NCBI GenBank assembly: GCA_905116865.2
Contig: CAJHNH020002557.1
Coordinates: 1,006,001-1,070,000 of the forward strand
Direction of reading: 5' to 3'
DNA length: 64,000 nt
Source: Candidula unifasciata
Lineage: Eukaryota; Mollusca; Gastropoda; Stylommatophora; Geomitridae
The position numbers were made by a program, and so were the translations under genes. Shown in pieces: positions 42,901 to 54,900 of this stretch; the stretch's first letter is position 1; each line of letters opens with the position of its first letter. The notes under the pieces were generated by a model that was not told the origin of the DNA, searched no databases, and was given only the letters and a program-made list of their open reading frames with translations.

Positions 42901-45900
42901 GGAAAAGATACATTTATGGGGACTAGGGCCTAACCAGGAGTGTTAGTTTTGTCCCTTCTCATGAAAAATAGTTGAGGGCTCTAGTGACACAGTAGTATTA
43001 AATAGGTTATTGTGTTGCTGTTGCTTATATGACTTGTAAGCATCACATCACATCTCTTGTTCATCAAGAGTTGCCAATAACTGGAGTACAGGAAGCCAAA
43101 AGATCTGCTTGCTCACTGCACTGTTCATCAAGAGTTGCCAATAACTGGAGTACAGGAAGTCAAAAGATCTGCTTGCTCACTGCACTGTTCATCAAGAGTT
43201 GCCAATAACTGGAGTACAGGAAGCCAAAAGATATGCCTGCTCACTGCACTGTTCATCAAGAGTTGCCAATAACTGGAGCACAGGAAGCCAAAAGATCTAC
43301 CTGCTCACTGCACTGTTCATCAAGAGTTGCCAATAACTGGAGTACAGGAAGCCAAAAGATCTGCCTGCTCACTGCACTGTTCATCAAGAGTTGCCAATAA
43401 CTGGAGTACAGGAAGTCAAAAGATCTGCTTGCTCACTGCACTGTTCATCAAGAGTTGCCAATAACTGGATTACGGGAAGCCAAAAGATCTGCTTGCTCAC
43501 TGCACTGTTCATCAAGAGTTGCCAATAACTGGAGTACAGGAAGCCAAAAGATCTATCTGCTCACTGCACTGTTCATCAAGAGTTGCCAATAACTGGAGTA
43601 CAGGAAGCCAAAAGATCTGCTTGCTCACTGCACTGTTCATCAAGAGTTGCCAATAACTGGAGTACAGGAAGCCAAAAGATCTACCTGCTCACTGCACTGT
43701 TCATCAAGAGTTCCCAATAACTGGAGTACAGGAAGCCAAAAGATATGCTTGCTCACTGCACTGTTCATCAAGAATTGCCGATTGCTGGAGTACAGGAAGC
43801 CAAAAGATCTACCTGCTCACTGCACTGTTCATCAAGAGTTCCCAATAACTGGAGTACAGGAAGCCAAAAGATATGCTTGCTCACTGCACTGTTCATCAAG
43901 AATTGCCGATTGTTGGAGTACAGGAAGCCAAAAGATCTGCTTGCTCACTGCACTGTTCATCAAGAGTTGCCAATAACTGGAGTACAGGAAGTCAAAAGAT
44001 CTGCTTGCTCACTGCACTGTTCATCAAGAGTTGCCAATAACTGGAGTACAGGAAGCCAAAAGTTCTGCCTGCTCACTGCACTGTTCATCAAGAGTTGCCA
44101 ATAACTGGAGTACAGGAAGCCAAAAGATCTACCTGCTCACTGCACTGTTCATCAAGAGTTGCCAATAACTGGAGTACAGGAAGCCAAAAGATCTACCTGC
44201 TCACTGCACTGTTCATCAAGAGTTCCCTATAACTGGAGTACAGGAAGTCAAAAGATCTGCCTGCTCACTGCACTGTTCATCAAGAGTTCCCTATAACTGG
44301 AGTACAGGAAGTCAAAAGATCTACCTGCTCACTGCACTGTTCATCAAGAGTTCCCTATAACTGGAGTACAGGAAGTCAAAACGTGACCCAGATAGTGGGT
44401 AATTGTCTTTTTCTTCTTCTACTTTCTATCCCCCCAACCATAGGGCCTCAACCAACTCACACCAAGTTGTTTTATCTTTCACTACTGCATGCAGCTCTCC
44501 CCATGTCCTCCCCATCTTTTTACTGGACTCTCTAGCCCCCTTCTCCATGTGTATGTACTTGTAGTATCGGGTCGATATTCTCAACGCTCTTAAGGAGGTA
44601 GGATGAGTAAATAATTCAGGAGATGAAACTTAAGTCAATAACAATGACAAGTTTACAAGATCTTCAGGTCAAAAGAGATGATGCCAGACATGAACACTGT
44701 ACAGGTAGCCAAAGAAGAATAGTAAACCAACACAGAACTGGTGTTATCAGTCGCCACACAATGAGGGATATACTGAAGATAGGATCCAAGTGCTTATGGA
44801 CTTGTCTAATGTGCAATGTAGATAATCTGTCGAATAACTAACTTGTAATTAATAATAATTAATCAATCTCAGCAACAGGACCCATCTGGATAAATTTTGT
44901 TATCATAATAACTTTGATTACATTATTATCATCATTTCGTTGTTGTCTCATATGTCACTTGGGCCTCGCACTCTAGTCCTCCATTATATCTTGTGCAATC
45001 CATTCGATATCATGGATGGAATCCAGTCGAGCCCCTTTGGCCTTTCTCAACCATGTTTATTTTATGGTTTCTTTTGTTTCCCATTTTCAGTGCTTGTTTT
45101 TTCATTCTAACTGAGCACTTACCTTGGACATAAGGCCCATCCCTGGGATGTTCCCTGACCCTGAGGTTATGGACAGATTTGTTGGAGTCCAGGCTGGAGC
45201 CTCGAAGTAGATCCCGCACCTTCTCATTGTAGATCTCCAGGTAGCTGTGTTCAAAGTTTAAAACATACAGGTCATTCAAATGAACACAAATACATCTTCT
45301 TCTTCTGCTTTATCCCTCTTTACCTCTTCTTTTCTTTCTTCTTCTCCTCTTTCTTTAACTCCTCCTTTTTTTTTCCAGCTCCTACTTGTATACCTAAATC
45401 CTTCTTCTTTCTGCCTCCTCCCCCATTTCCTCATCCTACTTCTCCTCCTCCTTCTTTACCTTCTTATTATTCTCCACCTCCTCTTTCTTCTTTTCCTTTT
45501 TCATTTTTCTTCTTCTCTTTTACCTCTTCTTTATTCTTCTCCTCCTTCTCATTCTTCACATCCTCCTTTTTCTTCACCTCCTCCTCTTCCTTCTTCGCCT
45601 CGTTATTCTTATTCTCCTCCTTTTTCTCCCTTTCTCATTTCCTCCTCCTCCTTCTTCTATGACAATATTTTACAGGTTTAGACAGTCTCACTCCCACCCA
45701 GCCTTGTAAGGGGGATATGTTTGAATTCTCTGAGTAAGCATATATGGTAAGCAAGGGAGCTGGTCATCTCACCGCATTCATCACGCATTCATCTACAGAA
45801 GAATATCTGGCGCTTCTTTGAATCGTTCCCCAAAATGGCGGCTTTAATATGATGGCGTTCAAAAAGGAGCTAAATTGGCCAATTTCTGACCATAAAATAT

Positions 45901-48900
45901 CAAAAAATAACCAAATGCGGAGTCAGTTCTATTAAAAATATATGTGCTGGCACCGAATAACGAAACAAATGCTCTGACAGGGTCTCGGCGATACGTTGCT
46001 TGCCGACCTGCTTCTGCGAGTGTGCCTCACCGCCGAGCGTATCCCCCGCGCCGCTACGCGCGGCGCGGATGGGGGCTAAACTAGATGGCTGGGACTCACG
46101 AGTGGCAGCTACCGCATCTCCTGCAACTTCCTCCAATTACTGTACTCGTGAGTCCCAGGCACCTAGATACACTCGGCGATGAGTTTAATCGCGTTTGGCG
46201 CATGCCGACAAGTCTGACATCTACCGCTGCTAAATCCTCCAATCGGAAGAACACAGTATTGCTTATCGTTTTCATCGTCTGTAATGTCTCGAAATTGGTC
46301 AACGGTCGCTAATATCATCTGCTAGTATCGTCGTCACAGAAACGCTAGAAATTTTTGTCAACGGTCGGTATTTATCGTCTGCTACTAGTACCGTGTGCAA
46401 TGTTGATAGTGATTGTCAAGTAATCCTAGTTTTGCCGCGATTTGTCCCTTGGCAGACAGTCCGTATTTTAGATATATGGGAACACCGTCGTTCGGATAAT
46501 TTTGGATATTTTATGGCCAGAATGTGGCATGCCGCCATTTTAGGGAATTGATCAAAGGAGTGCCGAATATCTGTCATATGATTACCTTTACTGTTCAACC
46601 CTGTCATCTCAATACTTTTTTTTCCCTAGGTGGGTTCAGCGGCATCGTTAGGCGGGAGAAAAGAAATACTGCCCTCTCGATAAGCCTGTAGGAGGAGATG
46701 ACTCATTACGGGTGTTTTTCACAAAGTCAGAGTGCAACTGCCTATAAGGTGAGAAACCAACAGTCTGCATACAAACAAGCCAGATCTGTTAAAAAACAGA
46801 TGTGCATACAAAAGTCAAATTCTGGAAAAAGACCAAAATCCAGAAGTGGACAAACAACCAGGACTTTTAGTCAGAGTTTACAGCTGGTGAACATAAAAAT
46901 TAAAATAAGAAGATTAATCATTATTTAAATCCCTGTGTAGGGTTTTCTCTAGAGGAAATCAGAAAGCACCCATTGCCCTCCGAATAAGCAAGCCGTAGAA
47001 GGAAAATTACTCAAATCAAATGTGTTGGGCTAAACGGCGCAAATACCACAGTCATGCTGTAAACAACAACATAACGTACAACTGTTTAAGGCAGGCCAAA
47101 TGTAGAAGTAGTAAAAAAAAAAAAGTAAAGGACCCTTTTCCCCGCCTTAAGGCGTATAGGGCATATAGGGCTAGACCTATATTTTTATAGACCAATCGGC
47201 ACAAGATTGGTGATGTGGTCAGTATCATGCCGGCCGCCTTCACTTTCCCGGGACTGCACCCGGTACCCACTCAAGGCTGGGTCGACCTGGGAGCCAGGGT
47301 CATTATTTTAAAAAAGTCAGGGAGCGAACCCACAACCTTCTGACCCGCGGCGAGCATCTAGCCACTCGGCCACGGCGACTCTCAATATAGAAGTAGAAGA
47401 AGAAAAATTACTTAAAACATAGAGAAACAAGTACCTGACATGGATCTGGTAAGACGCTGAGCTGTTGTCATGAAGTCGACAGAACAATGCCTGTTGACAC
47501 AAACAACGAGGGGGTTGCAGTCTTCATTGCAAATCAAACATAGAATCTGAGCTTACAAGGGGTTTTAAAAATAATATTGTAATTTAACTCTTTATAGTTG
47601 AGGTGCTCTGACCAGCCAAGACAGGGGTTAGGGTTCTTCTTCTTCTTTTTTCTTAGTGTTCACCAGCTGTAAACTCCAGTGGAACGTTCTGGTTGTTTGT
47701 TCGCTGTTGGATATGGTCTTGTCCCAGAGCTTGAGTTCTGTATGCACATCCACTTGAAAGATCCGGTTGTTTGTATGCAGGCTGTTGGTTCCTCACCTGT
47801 CAGACAGATGCACTATAACTTCAAAGGAAACACTCCTTTTACAACATGCTTTGGGGAGGGGAAGAGTGGGTCTAATAACCCCCCCCCCCCCCCACCACCT
47901 TCCCATCAAATAGGGCTCTGGAACACTTACAGGAAACTTGGGTATAACTGTAGTCTTTATCTTTGTGTCTTTCTTTTCTTGATTATTTCTTTGCCACAAT
48001 GGCAGATTTGTACTTCTGCTAGCCATGTCTGTCATGGTCCTGGGCTGTGAGATCTCTGCTGCTGCTGCCGTGGCAGTCCTGACAAGATCTAGTTCTTGAA
48101 GGCCTCAGGTTGGTTGTCATCCCTCATTGCTCGTCCTGCCCTTGGTGTCATCTAGTGAGTGCGTGCATGCGTGGGCGGGCGCGTGGGCGGGCGCGTGGGC
48201 GGGCCGGCGGGCGGAGGGTGGGTGGGTGTGTGTGCGTGCGTGAGTGGGCGGGCCGGCGGGCGGAGGGTGGGTGGGTGTGTGTGCGTGCATGCGTGGGCGG
48301 GCCGGCAGGTGGGTGGGTGTGTGTGCGTACGTGAGTGCATATGTGTGTGTTTGAGTGTAGGTGTGTGTATATGTAAATAAACATCTCTAGTGATTACAAT
48401 CCCAGTTAAGAGTTGAACAAGGTAGTTGATTATTCAGGCGGGTGTCAGACTTTTAATTCAATCAAAACATCGACTTATAACACAATAGATACACAAAAAT
48501 CTCTTCTTCTTCTTCTTTGCGTTCACCAGCTGTAAACTCCAGTGGCAGGTTCTGGTTGCCTGTCCACTTCTGGACTGCAGTCCTATTTCAGAACCTGAGT
48601 GTTGTGTGTGCATCCGTTTGACAGATCTAACTTATTTGTGTACCGACTGTTGGTTCCTTGCCTCTCAGGCAGATGCACTGTTACTTCAAAAGAAGCTCCC
48701 AATTAGTCGACTCTTACGACATGCTTTTGGGTAGGCAGTGGGTCTATTCTTGTTTTCCCTATGATAGCGATATGGCCCTGAAACCCACACAGGGAATATA
48801 TACTCAAAATACATTGTTAACAAATGTGGTAGACTTTTTCTTCTTTACCGTTTACCCTTAAGAGGAATGTTGGCACACTGTGTTGTGGTTTTCAGCTAGG

Positions 48901-51900
48901 CTGCAATATCTGTGCCTTTTGACCCAACACATCCAATGTCATTAAATTCCTAATGGGTTGCCTTTTACGACATGTTTGTTAGGGAGCAGTCAGTCTATTC
49001 TCTCTCCCCCCACCCCCCCCCCCCCAACCTCCCAAATGGGGTCTGCGACCCACACTGGAAAAATGTGTACAATATTTTGGTTGTTAATAAAGACAGAAGG
49101 AACAACCTAGCTAATTTTACACGTTTTAGGAAGAAAATAGAAAAGTAAAAGAAAAAGTAAAGGACCCTTTTCCATGCCTTTAGGCATATAGGGCTAGACC
49201 TATATTTTTATAGACCAATCGGCACAAGATGGGTGATGTGGTCAGCATCACGCCGGCTGCCTTTACTTTCCCGGGACTGCACCCGGTACCCACTCAAGGC
49301 TGGGTCGACCTGGGAGCCAAGGTCATTTCTGAAAAAAGTCCAGCTCCGCCAGGGAGCCAAACCATGACCTTCCGATCCGCGACGAGCGTCTAGCCGCTCG
49401 GCCACGGCAACTCCCTGGAAGAATAATACTTGTCATAAAAAACATGCGACAGTCAACTTACGTTGCAGAATCTTGGTATAAGTCCTGGATCATCCTGTTT
49501 GAAAATGTGTTTACAGAAATTATCTAAATCAACACAGATATTAAAACATAATTAGTATTGTAATAGCAATGTCGGTGTCTGCGACTTGGGCGTTGCGACC
49601 GTGCTTTCATAATGCGACGCGCTGAGTTCGATTCCAGCTGCTGTAGTACTGTATTATTTTCACTGATGTTGTGGCAGTAATGACAGTGTTAAACTGCAGG
49701 CAGTGCCCATGCCCCAGGCAAAATTTAAATTTAAAAACTGAGAAAACAGAGATGATGATGATGATTATGATTATCTGGGTAATGATGACTGTAGTGGTGG
49801 TTGTAGTGATGGTGATGATGACTGTAGTGGTGGTTGTAGTGATGGTGATGATGACTGTAGTGGTGGTTGTAGTGATGGTGATGATGACTGTAGTGGTGGT
49901 TGTAGTGATGGTGATGATGACTGTAGTGGTGGTTGTAGTGATGGTGATGATGACTGTAGTGGTGGTTGTAGTGATGGTGATGATGACTGTAGTGGTGGTT
50001 GTAGTGATGGTGATGATGACTGTAGTGGTGGTTGTAGTGATGGTGATGATGACTGTAGTGGTGGTTGTAGTGATGGTGATGATGACTGTAGTGGTGGTTG
50101 TAGTGATGGTGATGATGACTGTAGTGGTGGTTGTAGTGATGGTGATGATGATGGTGGTAGAGATCAAGATGATCATGACCTAAGGTGAAAACACTGGGCT
50201 AACTAAAAATTAAACAACAAAATAATTTCAGCAGCCCTCTCCTAACCCCATCACTGTCCTATGATTTGTCAAAATCTTTCACTTTCAGTTAGGAAAGTTC
50301 ATACAAATGAACGCCCTTTATTTATAAAGGGTTACAAATTGGGCACGCAGGCCTATTTTAATTCACTGTTTTCAAACACCCATCTTTCACACTCACTGTG
50401 TACTTTTTAAGCAACAAAGCATGTTATGTTTCTGTAACAAAATACACAATAAGAGTATAAGGTAAAAACACAAAGCGTGAACAGCTACAACATAAGCCAT
50501 AAGTCATCTTTTTTTTGGGTCAATATCTGCCTTGTGCTGCTAGGCATCACAGTTTAACAGATGAGAGCCAGGGCGTGCTCTGTCACTTGGTGTGTTGTGA
50601 TGATATCTTCTGGTTCTTCCTCTGCCACTTGGTGTGATGTGATGATATCTTCTGGGTCTTCTTCTGCCACTTGGTGTGTTGTGATGATATCTTCTGGTTC
50701 TTCCTCTGCCACTTGGTGTGATGTGATATCTTCTGGGTCTTCCTCTGCCTCTTGGTGTGTTGTGATGATATCTTCTGGGTCTTCCTCTGCCTCTTGGTGT
50801 GATGTGATGATATCTTCTGGGTCTTCCTCTGCCTCTTGGTGTGATGTGATGATATCTTCTGGGTCTTCCTCTGCCTCTTGGTGTGTTGTGATGATATCTT
50901 CTGGGTCTTCCTCTGCCTCTTGGTGTGTTGTAATGATATCTTCTGGGTCTTCTTCTGCCTCTTGGTGTGTTGTGATGATATCTTCTGGGTCTTCTTCTGC
51001 CTCTTGGTGTGTTGTGATGATATCTTCTTGGTTTTCCTCTGCCACTTGGTGTGTTGTGATGATATCTTCTGGGTCTTCCTCTGCCACTTGGTGTGTTGTG
51101 ATGGTTATCTTCTGGGTCTTCCTCTGCCTCTTGGTGTGTTGTGATGATATTTTCTGGGTCTTCCTCTGCCTCTTGGTGTGTTGTGATGATATCTTCTGGT
51201 TCTTCCTCTGCCACTTGGTGTGATGTGATGATATCTTCTGGGTCTTCCTCTGCCTCTTGGTGTGTTGTGATGATATCTTCTGGGTCTTCCTCTGCCTCTT
51301 GGTGTGATGTGATGATATCTTCTGGGTCTTCCTCTGCCTCTTGGTGTAATGTGATGATATCTTCTGGGTCTTCCTCTGCCTCTTGGTGTGTTGTGATGAT
51401 ATCTTCTGGGTCTTCCTCTGCCTCTTGGTGTGATGTAATGATATCTTCTGGGTCTTCTTCTGCCTCTTGGTGTGTTGTGATGATATCTTCTGGGTCTTCC
51501 TCTGCCTCTTGGTGTGTTGTAATGATATCTTCTGGGTCTTCTTCTGCCTCGGTGTGTTGTGATGATATCTTCTGGGTCTTCTTCTGCCACTTGGTGTGTT
51601 GTGATGATATCTTCTGGGTCTTCCTCTGCCACTTGGTGTGTTGTGATGGTTATCTTCTGGGTCTTCCTCTGCCTCTTGGTGTGTTGTGATGATATTTTCT
51701 GGGTCTTCCTCTGCCTCTTGGTGTGTTGTGATAATATCTTCTGGGTCTTCCTCTGCCACTTGTTGTGTTGTGATGATATCTTCTGGGTCTTCCTCTGCCT
51801 CTTGGTGTGTTGTGATGGTATCTTCTGGGTCTTCCTCTGCCACTTGGTGTGTTGTGATGATATCTTCTGGGTCTTCTTCTGCCTCTTGATGTGATGTGAT

Positions 51901-54900
51901 GATATCTTCTGGGTCTTCCTATGCCTCTTGGTGTGTTGTGATGATATCTTCTGGGTCTTCCTCTGCCACTTGGTGTGTTGTGATGATATCTTCTGGGTCT
52001 TCCTCTGCCACTTGGTGTGTTGTGATGGTTATCTTCTGGGTCTTCCTCTGCCTCTTGGTGTGTTGTGATGATATTTTCTGGGTCTTCCTCTGCCTCTTGG
52101 TGTGTTGTGATGATATCTTCTGGGTCTTCCTCTGCCAATTGGTGTGTTGTGATGATATCTTCTGGGTCTTCTTCTGCCTCTTGGTGTGTTGTGATGGTAT
52201 CTTCTGGGTCTTCCTCTGCCACTTGGTGTGTTGTGATGATATCTTCTGGGTCTTCTTCTGCCTCTTGATGTGATGTGATGATATCTTCTGGGTCTTCCTT
52301 TGCCTCTTGGTGTGTTGTGATGATATCTTCTGGGTCTTCCTCTGCCACTTGGTGTGTTGTGATGATATCTTCTGGGTCTTCCTCTGCCACTTGGTGTGTT
52401 GTGATGATATCTTCTGGGTCTTCCTCTGCCACTTGGTGTGTTGTGATGATATCTTCTGGGTCTTCTTCTGCCTCTTGATGTGATGTGATGATATCTTCTG
52501 GGTCTTCCTTTGCCACTTGGTGTGTTGTGATATCTTCTTGGTCTTCCTCTGCCAATTGGTGTGTTGTGATGATATCTTCTGGGTCTTCCTCTGCCTCTTG
52601 GTGTTTCCATTTTCCTGTTGTTAGCTCTTGCAGCCAGCATCTTTGGATTCCATTCTCACTTCATGGCTGAATCATTGCAATCTTTGCTCCCCAAGAAATA
52701 TAACAATGGGTAAATACTCCAGTAGTTGTTCTAATCTCCTTATTTCTCACAAGACCTTTTTTTTGGTTTTGTTCGCAGCCTTTCTTGAACATCTCTTTTC
52801 ACAGGCGGTTAGTTCTCTTTCATGTTCTTGAATCCCAGTGTGACACTGGTTACCTAGAGCTGGAATAAATACTGTATTTATAATTTGTCTTTTTATCTCT
52901 GCTGGAATAGTTGGGTCTTGCCAGATTTGGGTAGGGTGATAAGTACCATTGCTGGCTTGTTGAATTCATGTTTCAATCTCTCTGTCTAGTCTAAAATTTT
53001 TGGTTTTTTGAATGCTTGTTTCAACCTCTCTGTCAAGTCTACCATTGCTAGCTTGTTGAATGCTTGTTTCAACCTCTCTGTCAAGTCTACCATTGCTAGC
53101 TTGTTGAATGCTTGTTTCAACCTCTCTGCCTAGTCTACCATTGCTCGCTTGTTAAATGCTTATTTCAACCTCTCTGCCTAGTCTACCATTGCTCGCTTGT
53201 TAAATGCTTGTTTCAACCTCTGTCAAGTCTACCATTGCTAGCTTGTTGAATGCTTGTTTCAACCTTTCTGCCTAGTCTACCATTGCTCGCTTGTTGAATG
53301 CTTGTTTCAACCTCTCTGCCTAGTCTACCATTGCTAGCTTGTTGAATGCTTGTTTCAACCTCTCTGCCTAGTCTACCATTGCTCGCTTGTTAAATGCTTA
53401 TTTCAACCTCTCTGTCTAGTCTACCATTGCTCGCTAGTTAAATACTTGTTTCAACCTCTCTGCCTAGTCTACCATTGCTCGCTTGTTAAATGCTTATTTC
53501 AACCTCTCTGCCTAGTCTACCATTGCTCGCTTGTTAAATGCTTGTTTCAACCTCTCTGTCTAGTCTACCATTATGAGTCATGCGTGACTTAGAAACAAAA
53601 GGACTTACCTCATAGCCCATCATGGTATGAGTCTTCCCAGAGCCTGTCTGTCCATAGGCAAAGATGCAAACATTGTATCCGTCAAAGGCTGAGGACACAA
53701 CATCCTCGCCCAGGGCAGCAAACACCTGGAAAACATCATCAGCATCAACTGGTATCGCTTATTGGGTCAACATATATTTATTTACATTTTCCTAGTTACT
53801 AACAGCCATAGTAGCACAATAGTTAGTGCATTCACTTGCAGGATCAAGGATCTTCTACCAGTCTGCCATGTGGCATTGGGAGTCATCTCTATCTACAACC
53901 TTCTATCTTATGTAATTTTAATCGGTTTTGACACATATGATCGTCCATGCAATGTCAAACTGTCCAGCATCTTCTCTCAGTCTCCATCTGCCTCTTTCCC
54001 CTTCCAACTCTCCCACCACCACCATGTACTCCAGTTTTCTTCTTCTCATTACATGAACCAAAGAATGTAGATAGTCTTCTTCAGGTGTGGGCAATCAGTT
54101 CTTTTTGTGAGGACTAGGTTTAACCCCCAACAAAAAGACAGAACAGCTCTGGGTAGGACTGACCCAGCCTCATAACATGAATACACAAGGCAAATTACAG
54201 AAATTATGTAGGAAAGACAATGGGGAAAGGAACTGTCCAGCCTACTTTATTCTGAAGTGAACTAGAATATATGAAGAGCTGACAATATTGATTAATTAAG
54301 AATTGACATCACAGCACACTGGACATTCTCACAAGCCCTCCATCCCCATCTTCAGTAATAAGAGAAGAGTTCCAATTCCGATGGTACCAGTAAAAGTCTG
54401 ATTGTATATCTGTTTCGCCTTTCCCTTAAGTGTTGATCAATTGCAAGATTCCCTGGTCACTCCTCGCAGCACCTTTCTCCTCAGACCGTGATGATCCATC
54501 TGTGCCTCCACACTGATTACTCACCCCCCCCCCCCCCACTCGTTGTGTAGAACTAGCCAGTTTATCCACCTGTTCATTTCCTAATACATCGGCATACCCA
54601 CAGAAAATATCCAAAGGACACTAACTACCCAGGACCTCGACGCTGATGCTTGCCACTCTTCAGGCTGCATACTGGTCTCCAACTTTCTCAACATGTTCTG
54701 TGAGTCTGTTACAAATACAACATGTGTACACAGTTGATTCTCAAGCCAGCAGAAAGCTGCAGTGACTGTCTCCACCTCTATTATCTAACTAGAAGTTGTG
54801 GCGTCATAGCCAGGCTTTGTTGCACTAAGCGACATCCGTTCACTTTTGCTATAAACCCTGGGGGTTCTCGTCAGAGCTACAGGGTTCATGCTTTGTTCAG

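Noticed and set aside
50540..52640. Acidic 14-residue-repeat ORFs up to 429 residues
   Set aside because: A 42-bp minisatellite inside a kinesin intron; several overlapping frames are open by turns and each is broken by indels.
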